Source: Dichetophora obliterata (Eukaryota; Arthropoda; Insecta; Diptera; Sciomyzidae). Taken from it: a stretch of 64,000 bases of DNA. The notes under the pieces were generated by a model, which did no database searches, was not told the DNA's origin, and was given only the letters and a program-made list of their open reading frames with translations. The DNA lies in the NCBI GenBank assembly GCA_963920525.1, contig OY986437.1, positions 30,051,063-30,115,062 of the forward strand. The letters are read 5' to 3'. Below are positions 33,900 to 45,005 of the stretch, piece by piece. Every line of letters starts with the position of its first letter. Position 1 is the stretch's first letter. The position numbers and the translations under genes are program-made.

Positions 33900-34520
33900 G
33901 CATTCATGATTGGCATAGGAAAGTAGGTCATCGTGATCCAGAGGTGATTCGAAAAATTAAGGCGAATGGAATTGTTGAAGGCTTACACATTGTGGACTGT
34001 GGAATAAAATTGTCATGTGATACGTGTATGAAAGGAAAACTAGCTTGTCTGCCATTTCCTAAGAAGTCTTCAACTGTATCAAATGCTTCATTGGACTTGA
34101 TTCATACGGATGTTGCAGGGCCAATGCAGACGATGTCAAGAAATGGAAAATTTTATTTACTCTCATTAATTGATGATTATTCGCGATTCACCTACATTCG
34201 TTTTCTCCGAGAAAAGTCTGAGGTAGAAAATGAATGCAAATGTTTTGTGGAAATGGTTAAGAACAAATTTAACAATAAACCAAAAATATTTCGGTCAGAC
34301 CGTGGCGGTGAGTATATGGAAGAAAATTTCAAGAGTACTTGAAAGCAGAAGGCATTCGACATCATTTTACGGCCAGTTACTCTCCACAGCAGAATGGCGT
34401 TGCGGAGCGCAAGAATAGAATACTGATAAAAATGGCGCGGTGTATTCTAATCAATGCAAACCTAACTTACAGTTTTTGGGATGAAGCAGTTGCAGCAGCA
34501 GTTTATGTGCAGAATCGAAC
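33900..34520 (+). pseudogene. Integrase core, copia-type (broken)
   Basis: The zinc-binding HHCC part is visible (HDWHRKVGHRDPEVIRKIKA then CDTCMKGK), followed by the catalytic core: first Asp in LIHTDVAGPM, second Asp in FRSDRGGEY, and Glu in QQNGVAERKN about 35 residues later. A frame break between FKST (stop near 34340) and LKAEGIRHHFTASYSPQQNG splits the core. All three catalytic residues remain encoded. Confidence 0.9.
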
Positions 34521-35682
34521 CATCACCAGAGCAACAAATGTGACTCCGTTCGAGCATTGGAATGGAATCAAACCAAATTTGAGCGATTTTCACGTTTTTG
34601 GAAGCAAATGTTTCGTTCATGTTCCACGCGAAAAGAGACGAAAGCTTGACGATACAGCAATTGAGATGCAATTTTTTGGTTACGATAATAACTCGAAGGG
34701 GTATCGCTGCTACAATCCAAAAACAAACAAAGTGGTGGTTAGTCGTAACGTGAGGTTTAGTATCAACGAGAATAAACAACAGATCCAATCTACAAAGCAC
34801 GAATCGAGAAATATTTATGTTAACTTAAATGAAGAAAATAATGCTGAAAGATGCAGAGACATGTCGGAAAGTGATGAACAAAGCAACATAAACATTTCAA
34901 TGATTCAGGAGGAGCCGAATGTCATAGAAAACAATTTAAATGAATGTCAGTGTGAGAATAATAATGAAGAGAACATTTTTCTACCGGAAAATATCAATGC
35001 AGAAACACAACGCATATCAACTCGCAGAACTAAGGGTATCCAGCCGATTCGTTTAATTGACGAAATCTTCATTGCAAATGACAAATTAGTTGTGCCAACG
35101 AGTTATAATGAAGCAATCAAAAGTAAACAAAAGGATAATTGGGTAGAAGCAATGAACGAGGAAATGCAATCAATGAAGCAACATGGTACGTGGGAATTAG
35201 TTGATCTAACGATCGATCGAAAGGCAATTGGGTGTAAATGGCTATACAAAATTAAAACCAATGTCGACAGGAGCATTCTTCGTTTTAAGGCTAGACTTGT
35301 TGCGCAAGGATTTTTCCAAAAATACGGAATGGACTACGACGAAGTTTTTGCACTGGTGGTGAAACAGGCAACAGTTCGCACACTTCTTTCTGTAGCTGGA
35401 AAGCGAAAAATGTGTGTTAAACATTTAGATGTTAAAACTGCTTTTTTGAACGGAAACATAAAAGAAACTATTTATATGAAGCAACCTCTTGGTTTCATTG
35501 CTGCTGATCCTAAGAAAGTGTGCCTGTTGAGGAGGAGTATATATGGCCTAAAGCAGGCGGCAAGAGCTTGGAACGAAGCCATACATAAAACATTCATTGA
35601 TGCTAGCTTTGAGCAAAGCAAAGTGGACCAATGTTTGTTTATCAAGCAAATCAATGGTAATATGTGGACGATATTATTGTAG
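34339..35682 (+). pseudogene. Integrase C-terminus and partial reverse transcriptase, copia-type
   Basis: This 447-residue open frame covers the integrase Glu region, the GKxKxL-like linker (HVFGSKCFVHVPREKRRKLD), an acidic linker, and then RT: WVEAMNEEMQSMKQHGTWEL, GCKWLYKIKT, RFKARLVAQGF, and VKHLDVKTAFLNG with the first catalytic Asp. It stops just before the YADD box. Compared with the 55.4-kb relative, a short deletion around 35661-35672 removes the bases encoding most of YADD and shifts frame, and the sequence ends about 90 bases later. Confidence 0.9.
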
Positions 35683-35765
35683 CAGTTAATTCAAACTATG
35701 AGATGAAAGAAATTGAGAAGTTAATACGAAAAACTCTTTTTACTTTACAATTTGAAGGTCTCCTC

Positions 35766-38358
35766 TTCTTATGTTTTCGGGTAAGTTCTTAGATATTAAA
35801 TACTTTTATAGTTATTTAATAATTAAACTAATTTTTATTTTTGATTAAAATATTTTGCTTTTTAATTTATTAATACTGGATGTGCATCGCCATTTAAACC
35901 ATGTTTGTGGGCTTTGTTAGTCGAATCAAATAACATTAATTTTAACCTAAGCGTACCACAAAATAAGCAGAAATAAAATAAAATAAAATAAAATAAAATT
36001 AAGTTTTTTTATATATTCTATTAAATAAACAAAAAATTCTATTAAATGATATTCTTAAAGAGATAAACAAAAATAACTTAAAATATGAGTAAAAATTGCT
36101 TAAAATACTTGAATCCAGCCCGCTGATAGTTTCGCACATCTGAGCATAGTAAGATCACATTGTCGACAGTTGATACACGAAAACCCAGCGAAATACGATT
36201 AAAGAAAAAAAGAAAACACTGAAAATATAATCATTGTTAGTCGATTTGACTAACGAACCAAAAAATCAAGGGTTAATTTAAATAAACTATGAACATATGT
36301 AAACACTGAGGTTAGTATAACTAACTCAAATATAATAACTAACACAAATCGATCATAAAATTTTTCTTATTTATTATTTTTTATAATCATAAGTGGAATT
36401 CAAGACACTGCATATGCTTACATAATTTAAATGCGTTTAATTTATCGAGTAGTTTGAAAAATATTGAGCACATGTAGTTTTTGTTTCAATCATTGGTATT
36501 GACCCATTCAGTGGATTTCCACAATATATTGGACATGTCAGAGATTATATTTTTCAACGCTTTTTTTGACTTTTTTTTAAGAAAAATAAACCGGGCAAAT
36601 ATCAAATATATGTTTTTTTATATTTTTAATAAACAGAATATTAAGAGGGTTTTAGGAACAAATAACTAAAGGGTTGAAAAACCTTCAAGGGATAAAAAAA
36701 GGAGCAAAACAATTTTTTCTTTGTACAAGCTTGCAAAACGTAAGTAGCGCAGGTAAAAATCTAAGGTATGTTTTTTCATAAACCTAAATGATAGGAATAT
36801 TCTTTTATATATTACCTCAAAGAATATCGCAAAAAATTATTTTGTTCCTAGCTTAGCCTAGCCATTGAAAGGGGTAGTTTTATATCAAATATTTTTGAAC
36901 ACAAATGCGTCGTCAGACACAAGGTAGAAGTAAAGCTTTTTTAAAGATTTTAAACTAAATAAATTTAAAATTATATAACAATAAAAGTAAGTTAAAAACA
37001 CAAGTTAAGATTAATTCCTCTACATTTAAAAATCAAAGTGTCTATTTACGATGAAGGCATATATGGAAAATTTAACATAATTTGATAAATTCTTCACGAA
37101 TTTTAAGCTATTTTAACGTTTTGATAAATTTTCTTTATATAGGAAGTAGGCGTAATTTTCATAAGATTTCACTAATTTTCGAATATGATCTTTATCTTTA
37201 AGAAAGATGCTTAGGGGTCATTTAAGAATTACTTAAGCACTACGGGGGGCGTGGATCTTTGCTTTGCTAATTTTTGATGAGATGGTGGATGGGGGGTTTA
37301 GATGGTGATTACGTCAGCAGTATTTCTATTTCTACTTTTTCGAATTTTCTACAAAATTTAGACGATTTTTGTTTGAACACATATGGCAATCCTACTTGTC
37401 TATGCTTGAAAACGATACACATTTTCAAGAATTTTCGTTGCATGTACCAAAATGTACGTAAGCTTGTGAGGCGGGTAAGAGCTTTGCTTTCTCTTGCTGA
37501 CGAGAGGGAGGGGAGGTTAATAATTGCAAAAAATCTGCTTACATAATACTTGGACGGCCCTTTATATATCAAATTGCATTTTGATAGCTCAAAAATTACG
37601 GCTGTAATTTCGATCACAGAAGGGCAGACAGATGTACAGATACCCAAGTGCTTAATTACACGGTACAAAGGTACAAGACAAAATTGACATACCTTGATGA
37701 TATCAGATCAGCATTATTAAATTCAATATTGAAAGATGCCATATTTTTTTTCATCACTTGTACACACACTGGAAGTCGAATTATTTCTGATGCCTGGTTT
37801 CACCAAACTTTGCTTAAGAAATTCTTAGCACTCTCATTGATAATGCGCTGCTGAAATTCAAAACTTGTCTAAAAATTGTTAGAAAACTAAATTCAAATCT
37901 TTTAAACTCTTCACACGCACTGAAAATTCGTATGTCTGTTAAATTTTTACCATTATTAAATTATAAAATTTAAACTAACTACTGCAAGTGCTGCAGAATA
38001 CGTTTGATCATACAAAGTTTGTAACTGAAATCGTTTTATCGACCTGTTAAAAATGAAACAAGAGCTCAACTTACTGGTAGTTTTCTGGATATCTTTAAAA
38101 TGGATTTGGATTACGATTTGCATATGTTGTTAACGCCATAAACGTTTATAACGCATCTAACTGATTGGTATATTTTGTTGAAGAGATCTTTAACCAAGCA
38201 AACAAATTTGCAAACTAGTTGAGGTATCGATTTTTTGTTCAACCAAACAGATTTTTTTTTTTGTTCTGAACAAAACATAATTTTCAAATTGTGGTGCCCC
38301 AGTTTTCGTAATCGTGCAAATTTTGACATAAGGTGATCGCAAAAAAGCACGTTTACGA
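35766..38358. other. Gene-free stretch with (AAATA)n microsatellite
   Basis: No protein-coding similarity. An (AAATA)n tract of about six units lies at 35971-36000. A GTTAGTCGATTTGACTAAC palindrome is at about 36237-36255 and GTTAGTATAACTAAC near 36312. The segment at 37.25-37.65 kb has a distinct composition and resembles decayed transposon DNA, but its boundaries could not be fixed. Confidence 0.5.
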
Positions 38359-39000
38359 TTTCCGTGGCCTCAAGATCTGAATATGCAGTTTTGAAGAACT
38401 CATTGAGAAAATAAGATTCACCGAAGAATTTATCGATATATCAATTAGTTACTGAGCTATCGATTTTAAAAAAAATTTACTAAAAGAAGTCTTAATGTAT
38501 ATTCGACTTTATCTGTGCTAATATATGACCGATCGGGATTATTGTGCAATTTGTAAAAGGCAGATCCACTTTCTTTATAAAAATTAGGAAAAATAGCAAT
38601 ATGTACTTCAGAATACAACAATCAATACTTGATAAAAGTCTATCTGGCTCCTTTTACAGAAAAAGTACATTCTGTAAAAGGCAGAACCACTAAAATAAAA
38701 CCACTTCAATAAAGACAGTCTGTATCGTGGCCGAATTACGAAAAAAAATTTTTTTCGTTCCATATCAAGTACATTTTAAATATCTTTTGCATGACACCTA
38801 AATCATTCAGGTCGGACAAATGTAAGCAAAGATATAAATAATTTATAGATAATAAATTTAAATATTAGTTCCGTTGAGTAAACATTTTTTAAAAATCGAT
38901 ATCTCGATAACTAATCGATATATTGATAAATCCTTCAGCATATTTTATTTTCTCAAAGAGTACTTCAAAACTGCATACTCATATAGAGGAACCACGGAAA
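38359..39000. mobile_element. Inverted-repeat element upstream of GLMN/COQ9
   Basis: Arms of about 122 bp (38359-38481 and 38878-39000) are inverse complements with scattered mismatches: TTTCCGTGG / CCACGGAAA at the outer ends, ATGCAGTTTTGAAG, TTGAGAAAATAA, and ATCGATTTTTAAAAAA near the inner ends. The arms carry several ATCGATA/TATCGAT motifs. It ends ~225 bp upstream of the putative COQ9 start and may lie in or near the promoter. Confidence 0.75.
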
Positions 39001-39226
39001 TTATAATCACCCCCAAAACAAGTGCTACGTCTACCTTGTATAATTCTACCATGAATTGTACAATTATTCATCATTCAGGAGAAATTTGCCAGGTGGCCAC
39101 TCTTTAGCATGTTGACACTTTTGCGACGTTCGAATGTAGTTGATGGAAAATTGCAAAAAAAATAAGTTAAATCGGGCGCAGTGTTCGAGGAAAAATTAAA
39201 ACGAATTGAACCAACAAACGCGTAGA

Positions 39227-39287
39227 ATGGCAAACTTCAGCGCATTAAATAGAATTTTAAAATTTCAAAAATTGCTGCTACCCTTAA
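39227..39287 (+). CDS. COQ9: Putative COQ9 exon 1 (mitochondrial presequence)
   Basis: The ATG has a good insect start context (A at -3, G at +4) and opens MANFSALNRILKFQKLLLPL: no acidic residues, interspersed Lys/Arg and hydrophobics, as expected of a mitochondrial targeting sequence. The exon ends TTA A|GTAAGTAAGG, a near-consensus splice donor, leaving one base of a split codon. COQ9 exon 2 at 59343 begins with exactly two bases of a split codon (AT), so the junction reads Asn in frame, and the summed coding length (61+740+210+36 nt) is a multiple of three. This is inference: no transcript is available, and the exon could instead belong to another gene or an alternative GLMN leader. If right, intron 1 is 39288-59342 and contains GLMN. 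Confidence 0.55.
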
Positions 39288-39620
39288 GTAAGTAAGGCAT
39301 ACTTAATTTTAATTTATAAAATTTGTGTAGATTCGAAAAATTATTATTTCACAACGACTTCTGACACTTAAAGCAGAACAAAAAAGCAAGAACGAATACC
39401 AGATGTGACAGCTGTGAAATTGACAGGAAAAATGTAGAAAAATTCATTAATGAAGACGTGAAAGACGAAAGAAATTGTAAATAATTGAAAATACTAACAA
39501 AAATTGTTGATAATATTAATAAAAAAGAAATTAAGTAAAACATAAATTTTAAAAAAAATTAAAAAAGTGTAACGCTTCCAACTAAAGACAGCAAGTTTAT
39601 GCAAAATCATCGGTTCAAAC

Positions 39621-41498
39621 ATGGACAATACAGCGCAAGCCAAGCCACCGTCTGCTGCCCAAAATCTGGTTAAACTAATCAAACAACTCGTTGTTGAACG
39701 TCAATACGATGGTGTAGCCTTACTCTTCACTAGCGCTACGGAGGCGCAAAGAAATTTGGAGTCACTTAAAGATGTTGCCAGCGATGTGCTGCATGAGGTC
39801 TGTCTGGAGCAGCTCAATGACAAAAACTACGAAAATAACATGCCGCTGTACAACTGTGTCGAGGAGTTGCTTCTGCTGTTGGCCGCCAATGGTCCAGCCG
39901 AGGAGTTATTGCTGGAACTACTCGAAATGGTAGAAGCTGAAAAATCCGATAATGTATTTACATCGACGCTGAAAGCTTTGCAGACAGTATTATTTCGTTT
40001 GCTCGACACTAAACCACGCGCATTCGAATGGAGTCTTAACTCCATACAAAGTCGAATTTCGGAGTATCCGGTGCCGGCTTACCTGACCAATGGTTATGAC
40101 CTTAAGCAACAGCGTTTGCTTGAACAAGATGAAGAGGTGCAGCGCCTCCTGATGAGCTACATCACCGTGGGTTTATTTTACGAACCATTGCTAAGCAAAT
40201 TAAATAAAATGACGCACACCAAAATTTTTCGTCCCAATGGCATCGATAGTCGTAACGTGCTCTGCTGTTTTCTCGTGCAACTGCTTGGTCGTCCACTGGC
40301 TCTACTAGATCTCAGCACTAGCGATACGCAGCAGAGCAACACATACACGTTGCAGTGTGCAAGAAATATAACTAAAGCCGTGACAGAGTGTATTGGAGAT
40401 CCTTTGTATCTGTTGTCATACGTGGAGCAGCGGGTGCGCTGGAAGCCGCGTTTAGATGCCTCCAAAGGCGTGTACGAAATGAGTTCAAACAACATTTTTC
40501 TGATCGATGAAAAGTTACCACTTGTTGGCTTAGCAATTTACTACTATATGTTGCTGGTGGAAGGTGTGACGCTTGAGTGTGTTCCCAAGGTCTATTCGCC
40601 ACTGTATATTTTCGAGTCTGGCTTATATCTGGCCACAGAGTTGTTCAGTCAAGCTGAACCAGCACTGCATTATCGTGGCTTGCTGCTGGGTAAGCGTCTT
40701 GTGGAGCAATTGCAGCAGCACCAGATTCCCGCTATTCAGCTAGAGCTGTCAGTGCACAAATTCTTCTGTCACGAGCTTTGCAATATCGTTGGCTACTCAC
40801 CGCAGACGCATCTACGTCAAAATGGTGTGCAGCTGTTGCGCGCGTACATTCTACAATTCGACGATGAGGGAAAGTATCTGATTCTGAATAATTTACTACG
40901 TTCCATACATCATACCGGCATCGCAGGCTATCTAGCTGTTGTCTACAAAGACTTGGTTGCAAATGCTTTGCTACAAACGGACACTAAACTGCCTAACTTC
41001 TATTCGGGTGCAGACTTTCGTTCTATATTTCTACAAAATATTTGCCATCTTCCCAATGGTGCTGAGACGGATCTTATCGAGCATGCTGATAAGTTAATTT
41101 CATCATTGAATGCGTTGCGTTTCTTTGTGCTCAAAGATTGTGAAAATCGCACGGGAATTTGGAGTTTTATTGAAGATGTCAAAAAACAGTTTATGACTCC
41201 ATTGAGGCAAGGTTTGGACATGTCCATGGCGCATTATGCAAACGAGTTAAAGTGCGTGGAGCAAGGTCTAGATGTGGAGAGCGAGGAACAGATGCGTGAA
41301 CGTATGAAGCTGCTCGACGTCAATATAGCTAATGATAAAGAGAAAAAAAATAAATGTAATGTCGAGTTCGATCGTCAGCGTAAAATGGAAATTTTAAATC
41401 AGCACATGTGTGCTTTAGATCTAATTCGTAGCTTATTGGGACGTGCCACAGAATGCGTGGAAAATCCTGCACGAAATAGTTGTGAAAGTAAAAATTAA
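39621..41498 (+). CDS. GLMN: Glomulin, cullin-RING ligase inhibitor
   Basis: The 625-residue intronless protein matches the glomulin (FAP68) family: PLYIFESGLYLATELF, and the strongly conserved C-terminal run from about residue 475, LPNGAETDLIEHADKLISSL, NALRFFVLKD, TGIWSFIEDV, and PLRQGLDMSMAHYANELK, align with human glomulin residues I recall as near-identical in pattern. In vertebrates glomulin is a HEAT-like helical-repeat protein whose C-terminal part binds the RBX1 RING and masks its E2 surface, restraining SCF/CRL ubiquitin ligases. Length is close to the ~594-residue human protein. The N-terminus starts MDNTAQAKPP with ATGG context; 5' UTR lies within 39288-39620. The C-terminal ~70 residues are Lys/Glu-rich. 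It lies between the putative first and second COQ9 exons, same strand. Codon use is ordinary, with no stops or frameshifts. Confidence 0.93.
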   Translation: MDNTAQAKPPSAAQNLVKLIKQLVVERQYDGVALLFTSATEAQRNLESLKDVASDVLHEVCLEQLNDKNYENNMPLYNCVEELLLLLAANGPAEELLLELLEMVEAEKSDNVFTSTLKALQTVLFRLLDTKPRAFEWSLNSIQSRISEYPVPAYLTNGYDLKQQRLLEQDEEVQRLLMSYITVGLFYEPLLSKLNKMTHTKIFRPNGIDSRNVLCCFLVQLLGRPLALLDLSTSDTQQSNTYTLQCARNITKAVTECIGDPLYLLSYVEQRVRWKPRLDASKGVYEMSSNNIFLIDEKLPLVGLAIYYYMLLVEGVTLECVPKVYSPLYIFESGLYLATELFSQAEPALHYRGLLLGKRLVEQLQQHQIPAIQLELSVHKFFCHELCNIVGYSPQTHLRQNGVQLLRAYILQFDDEGKYLILNNLLRSIHHTGIAGYLAVVYKDLVANALLQTDTKLPNFYSGADFRSIFLQNICHLPNGAETDLIEHADKLISSLNALRFFVLKDCENRTGIWSFIEDVKKQFMTPLRQGLDMSMAHYANELKCVEQGLDVESEEQMRERMKLLDVNIANDKEKKNKCNVEFDRQRKMEILNQHMCALDLIRSLLGRATECVENPARNSCESKN

Positions 41499-41524
41499 CT
41501 ATATTGCTAAAATATTGTTTGACA

Positions 41525-41530
41525 AATAAA
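41525..41530 (+). terminator. GLMN polyadenylation signal
   Basis: AATAAA lies 27 bases after the GLMN stop codon, followed by a TTTTTCACTGTTTT stretch. It implies a very short 3' UTR and that GLMN has its own transcript end. Confidence 0.65.
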
Positions 41531-41689
41531 TTTTTCACTGTTTTAAAATATAAACCTTTCGATAAAAGCCTGTTTTCCTGTCGGTTTTCGGTTGGTTAAA
41601 GTAACTGGTTTATTTTAACATCACTTTAACTTTAATATGAGCATTTAATTTATTTCTACTACTAATTGGCCGGTAAAGGGGCGTGGAAA

Positions 41690-42112
41690 CCCATCTTTAG
41701 TACAATTTCCGACAGTAATCATACGAACTAAATTACCAAATTTTTTAGGCCTATTACGGTTCACAACACAACAGTAATTTCTGTTTTTATTGTGTACATT
41801 GCTTATACTTAAAATTAGACAGCAGTGTATTGCTGTGAACCGTAATAGGCCTAAATTTGAGTCTTATACGACCAAAACCATCTGAAATATAGCATTTTTA
41901 TTGATTTGTGGGCTGTAAAAAAGGGTGTGGCAAAAAATTATCTTAAACCATGTCATGCCTGAAACAAATCGACTGTCAAAATTTCAGCTCAATCGGTCCA
42001 GTATTTTGGAGTATAACACATAGTTTTGCTTTTCCGTTTGCCTCTTTCCGTTACACATTCACCAGCATACTCCCAAGTGTCAAGCTTATGTAAAGAGGTT
42101 TTACTTCAATAA
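41690..42112 (+). repeat. Fragment related to the composite repeat at 8-11.6 kb
   Basis: Phrases such as ATCATACGAACTAAATTACC, ATACGACCAAAACC, TATAGCATTTTTATTGATTT, TGTGGGC and GGGTGTGGCA match 9597-9695 of the composite element, and TCAGCTCAATCGGTCCAG matches its 'aatcggt.cag' phrase. A small MITE interrupts it. The right part (TTCACCAGCATACTCCCAAG to about 42112) is repeated at 46020-46100. Confidence 0.75.
41746..41853. mobile_element. 108-bp MITE
   Basis: TAGGCCTATTACGGTTCACA at the left is the perfect complement of TGTGAACCGTAATAGGCCTA region at the right (one mismatch just inside). It splits the ACCAAATTT..GAGTCTTATACGACC segment of the host repeat, which is continuous in the 9.6-kb copy. 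The target duplication is unclear because of the surrounding T-run. Confidence 0.82.
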
Positions 42113-42782
42113 AAACGTCGAGAGTAGAATGCCGCGTATTAGTAGAGGGAGAAAATAGGCAATAGGCATCATGCCCGATACATTTTAAAATTAAATTTTT
42201 TTTTCATGTAATTTCAAAAATTTTTTCTCTACAAATATTCTCAGTAATTTAGTTATTTAAATAATGTGAGGTCTCCTTTAGCCTTAAATAAAATAGCATT
42301 AATTACTATTTAGCCTCAAATCCTCTTTTCAAATAAGAATACAAAAATTTCCCAATATTTATTATTGTAAAAATGAATAAAACCAGCAAGATTTTCAGAC
42401 CATTTTTTTCCAGTTTTGGAGGCCTATAACTCATTAACCAATTGCGAGCGGCCTGAAATTTATCAGATTTGGATCTTGGAGGTAAAAATCCATATAATCC
42501 ACAAAAATTAAGAATTAGAGTTGTCGCTATTCTTGAAATGTTTCCCGCATGGACATCAACTGACTTATTTCTTTTTCAACCTGCATCAGTTCTAGCAGCA
42601 TGCAAGTTACTAAAATCGAGTTTGAAAATCTACCTGTTGTATGAATTATTTAAAATATTTATTTTTTTTTTTTAATTCAAAACGTTTGAATAAATAAATA
42701 AAGAGGTACATGTAAAGACTGGTCTAAGTGAGCTGTGGTACGTGCGTTTTGGTTTTAAGCACGTACAGCGGCTGCCGCCTCA

Positions 42783-42803
42783 ACCTAACCTAACCTAACC
42801 TAC
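42783..42803. repeat. Short (CCTAA)n telomere-like tract
   Basis: ACCTAACCTAACCTAACCTA is about four units of CCTAA, i.e. TTAGG on the minus strand. It sits 3' of a GGCTGCCGCCTCAACC stretch and a short inverted repeat GTACGTGC...GCACGTAC. TTAGG is the ancestral insect telomere repeat, which Diptera have lost, so this is more likely part of a transposon end or chance simple repeat. Confidence 0.7.
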
Positions 42804-43622
42804 ATGTAAAGATGACTTTTGGGATCCATTCATTTTCTAAACATATTCCAGAACCTCCGTGCAAGGCTTGATTCTGAATCCTGGATGTAATATAAGCACG
42901 TGACGTGAAAAAATCCAAAAAATTCTCAAAATGGGTGGACACCTGTTAAAAAACGTGAATTTGAAGAAGTATAAAATAAATGTTTCAAATCGAGTTTCCT
43001 ATATAAATTTTAGCCAATAAAAAATTTTTAACCATAAGATATTTTAATGTAAAAGCGTTTTCTTAACAAGAATTTGCCACAAGAACTAGCCTACTTTATT
43101 CAGAATTTTCCAATTTTTGTTTTCGCTTTTGAATAAGAAGCTTTGCACCTGCCTAGATCGCTGCCATGTTCTCAAATTTAAATGCTACATGATTGTTAAC
43201 AACTTTATTAAGTTTAAAAAAAATTTAAAAATTATCCAAATTGGATCATCTTTATAACAGAAAAATGATTTTTTTAAGCCGACTTTTGGAAAAATATTTA
43301 GTTTTTTAAATTTATTTTACTTTGTTTTCTTCTTGTGGTTAATTACTTTAAAACATAAATTTGCTTATCGTCCAAGTTAATAAGCGATATTGGACTAAAT
43401 GCCCCTTACCATCTGTTGCCCCGAAGAATGATCTTCAACTAATAGGGATATCATTCCTAAATTTCTTGTACGAATAACTTCGTAATTTCTCCCATTATAT
43501 TCGTAGTATTTACTAATGGCTTCGTACTATTTAGTATTAGTTGAGTTGAAAATATTTACAATTACAAATCTTTCAGCCTGGTTTGTTGAGCAATTACCAA
43601 ATATAAGGAAATGTATGATTGC
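42804..43622. other. Stretch with nothing recognised
   Basis: AT-rich sequence inside the putative COQ9 intron 1 with no protein similarity, RNA gene or clear repeat ends. Confidence 0.45.
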
Positions 43623-43626
43623 AAGG

Positions 43627-43700
43627 TGGCCGTAGTCTATTGAAAGAGTACGTGGCCCGTAAGCTAAAAAACCGTGGTTCAAACCCCAGCTCAGATAGAA
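43627..43700 (+). repeat. tRNA-derived SINE head (diverged copy)
   Basis: The segment GGCCGTAGTCTATTGAAAGA, then GTGGCCCGTAAGCTAAAAAA, GTGGTTCAAACCCCAGCTCA and GATAGAATGTTTT tracks the SINE head at 54071 (CGACCGTAGCCTAGTGGGTA, GTGGCCCCTAAGCTAAAGAA, GGGTTCAATTCCAGCTCAGA). A-box and B-box spacing is retained. The SINE body downstream has been lost or diverged beyond recognition. Confidence 0.75.
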
Positions 43701-44608
43701 TGTTTTGTTTTTCGTTATAAGTTAATGTAACAAATGTATTCGTACAATATACATTTCCCTGCAGTTAATGGCACTAGTACAAAACTAGTGATTTCACTAG
43801 CCCCTTGGTAGCCAGTACTAGTTCCACTTCAATCTACCTTCTTTATATTCAACTATTATAGTCAATTGCTACCTTTTACACAACCATTCCCTAGTTATTT
43901 CACTAGTCATGAAATGACTACTTTTTTTCGCTAGTTGATATTGACACAACAAAAAAAAAACAAGACAGAGTGACTGATATTCTTTATTCAATATATTTAT
44001 ACCTTTTCATAACGATATTTTATTTATGTTGCTCAACGAAACTGAAAAGCTTCATATGTCATGTTTTCTCGAATAAGTCACTTCGAAGTATGAGTTCGGC
44101 AGAATAAATTTTATCAGTCAGTCAAAACGTTAAAAAAATAAACAAGAAACAGTCGAGATGGAAGTTGATTGAACTGTCCCTTTTATGCATTACCTTGGGT
44201 CAAAAAAGTAGCTAGTGCGTATAGAACTATTAAAGTAGCTAGCGTGAATGGGCCAATTGATACTTTCGATACTGGCGGGTTGTTTTTGTATGAATACGAA
44301 TAAAATATTTTTGATATGTACCAAACTACGCCCATTCTACGAATCTTATTCGTGACTGAAAACTACGAATAATATTATTAGAATGGACGCAGTTTTTAGT
44401 AATATTTACACCCAAAATTTTTTGAAAGAAAGTATTGAAAAGTTCCTGTGAAACAAGGGTAAATGAAATGGTATCGTTACTTATTACTGCGACGGGTACA
44501 ACATACTATTTAAATATGCATGGTTTAGCTCAGCTTTACTTATAAATATACCTTAAAAAAAGTATTTTTGAGTCCTCTTCAAAATACATTAACATGTATG
44601 TCTAATGA

Positions 44609-44878
44609 AAATATCGTCATATAAAATCAAAAAAGCCGTAAGTTACAATAAACTCTAAGTCGACTTTTTTATTGATTATTGATGCACCTTATCAAAAAAA
44701 TTCCCCTTCTAAATTTTACACTCCTACAACTAAAAACGACGTTTTTATTAAAAAACTTCTAAAATCCCTAAGTTTGAGCGCAACTTACAATTACAATTAC
44801 AATTTAGAAAGTTTTTTGGCTCTTCCGTAAAGTTTTTTAATTGTAGCTTACGGCTTTTTGATTTAATATGAAGATATT
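44609..44878. repeat. Inverted repeat, ~42-bp arms
   Basis: The left arm ATATCGTCATATAAAATCAA with AAAGCCGTAAGTTACAATA is the near-complement of the right arm TTGTAGCTTACGGCTTTTTG with ATTTAATATGAAGATATT. The ~190-bp interior has partially pairing CTAAATTTT / ACTTTTTAG motifs and an (ATTACA)n run. It is probably a small MITE; no target duplication found. Confidence 0.7.
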
Positions 44879-45005
44879 TAAAAAATGATCACTTCCTAGG
44901 GGGTAAGTGCCCTCCTTCTAGCCCTACGGATACCCATGCAAATATCTGGTATTAGAACTTACCTTAACACTAAAATTATTCCAGTTGCACTTAATTTGAC
45001 AGCTC

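Larger units (their letters stand above)
32324..35765 (+). mobile_element. Copia-type LTR retrotransposon, 3'-truncated
   Basis: A 225-bp 5' LTR (TGTTGG...CAACA) is followed by a copia-type primer-binding site and then gag, zinc knuckle, protease, integrase and the first part of reverse transcriptase in the Ty1/copia order. Frame breaks occur near 33.29, 33.79-33.94 and 34.34 kb. The element stops inside the RT region: the RT C-terminus, RNase H and 3' LTR are missing. A second, internally deleted relative with both LTRs lies inverted at 54.2-56.6 kb. Confidence 0.93.

Noticed and set aside
42783..42803. True interstitial telomere or fusion point
   Set aside because: Only four repeat units, a flank resembling repeat DNA, and Diptera do not use TTAGG telomeres.
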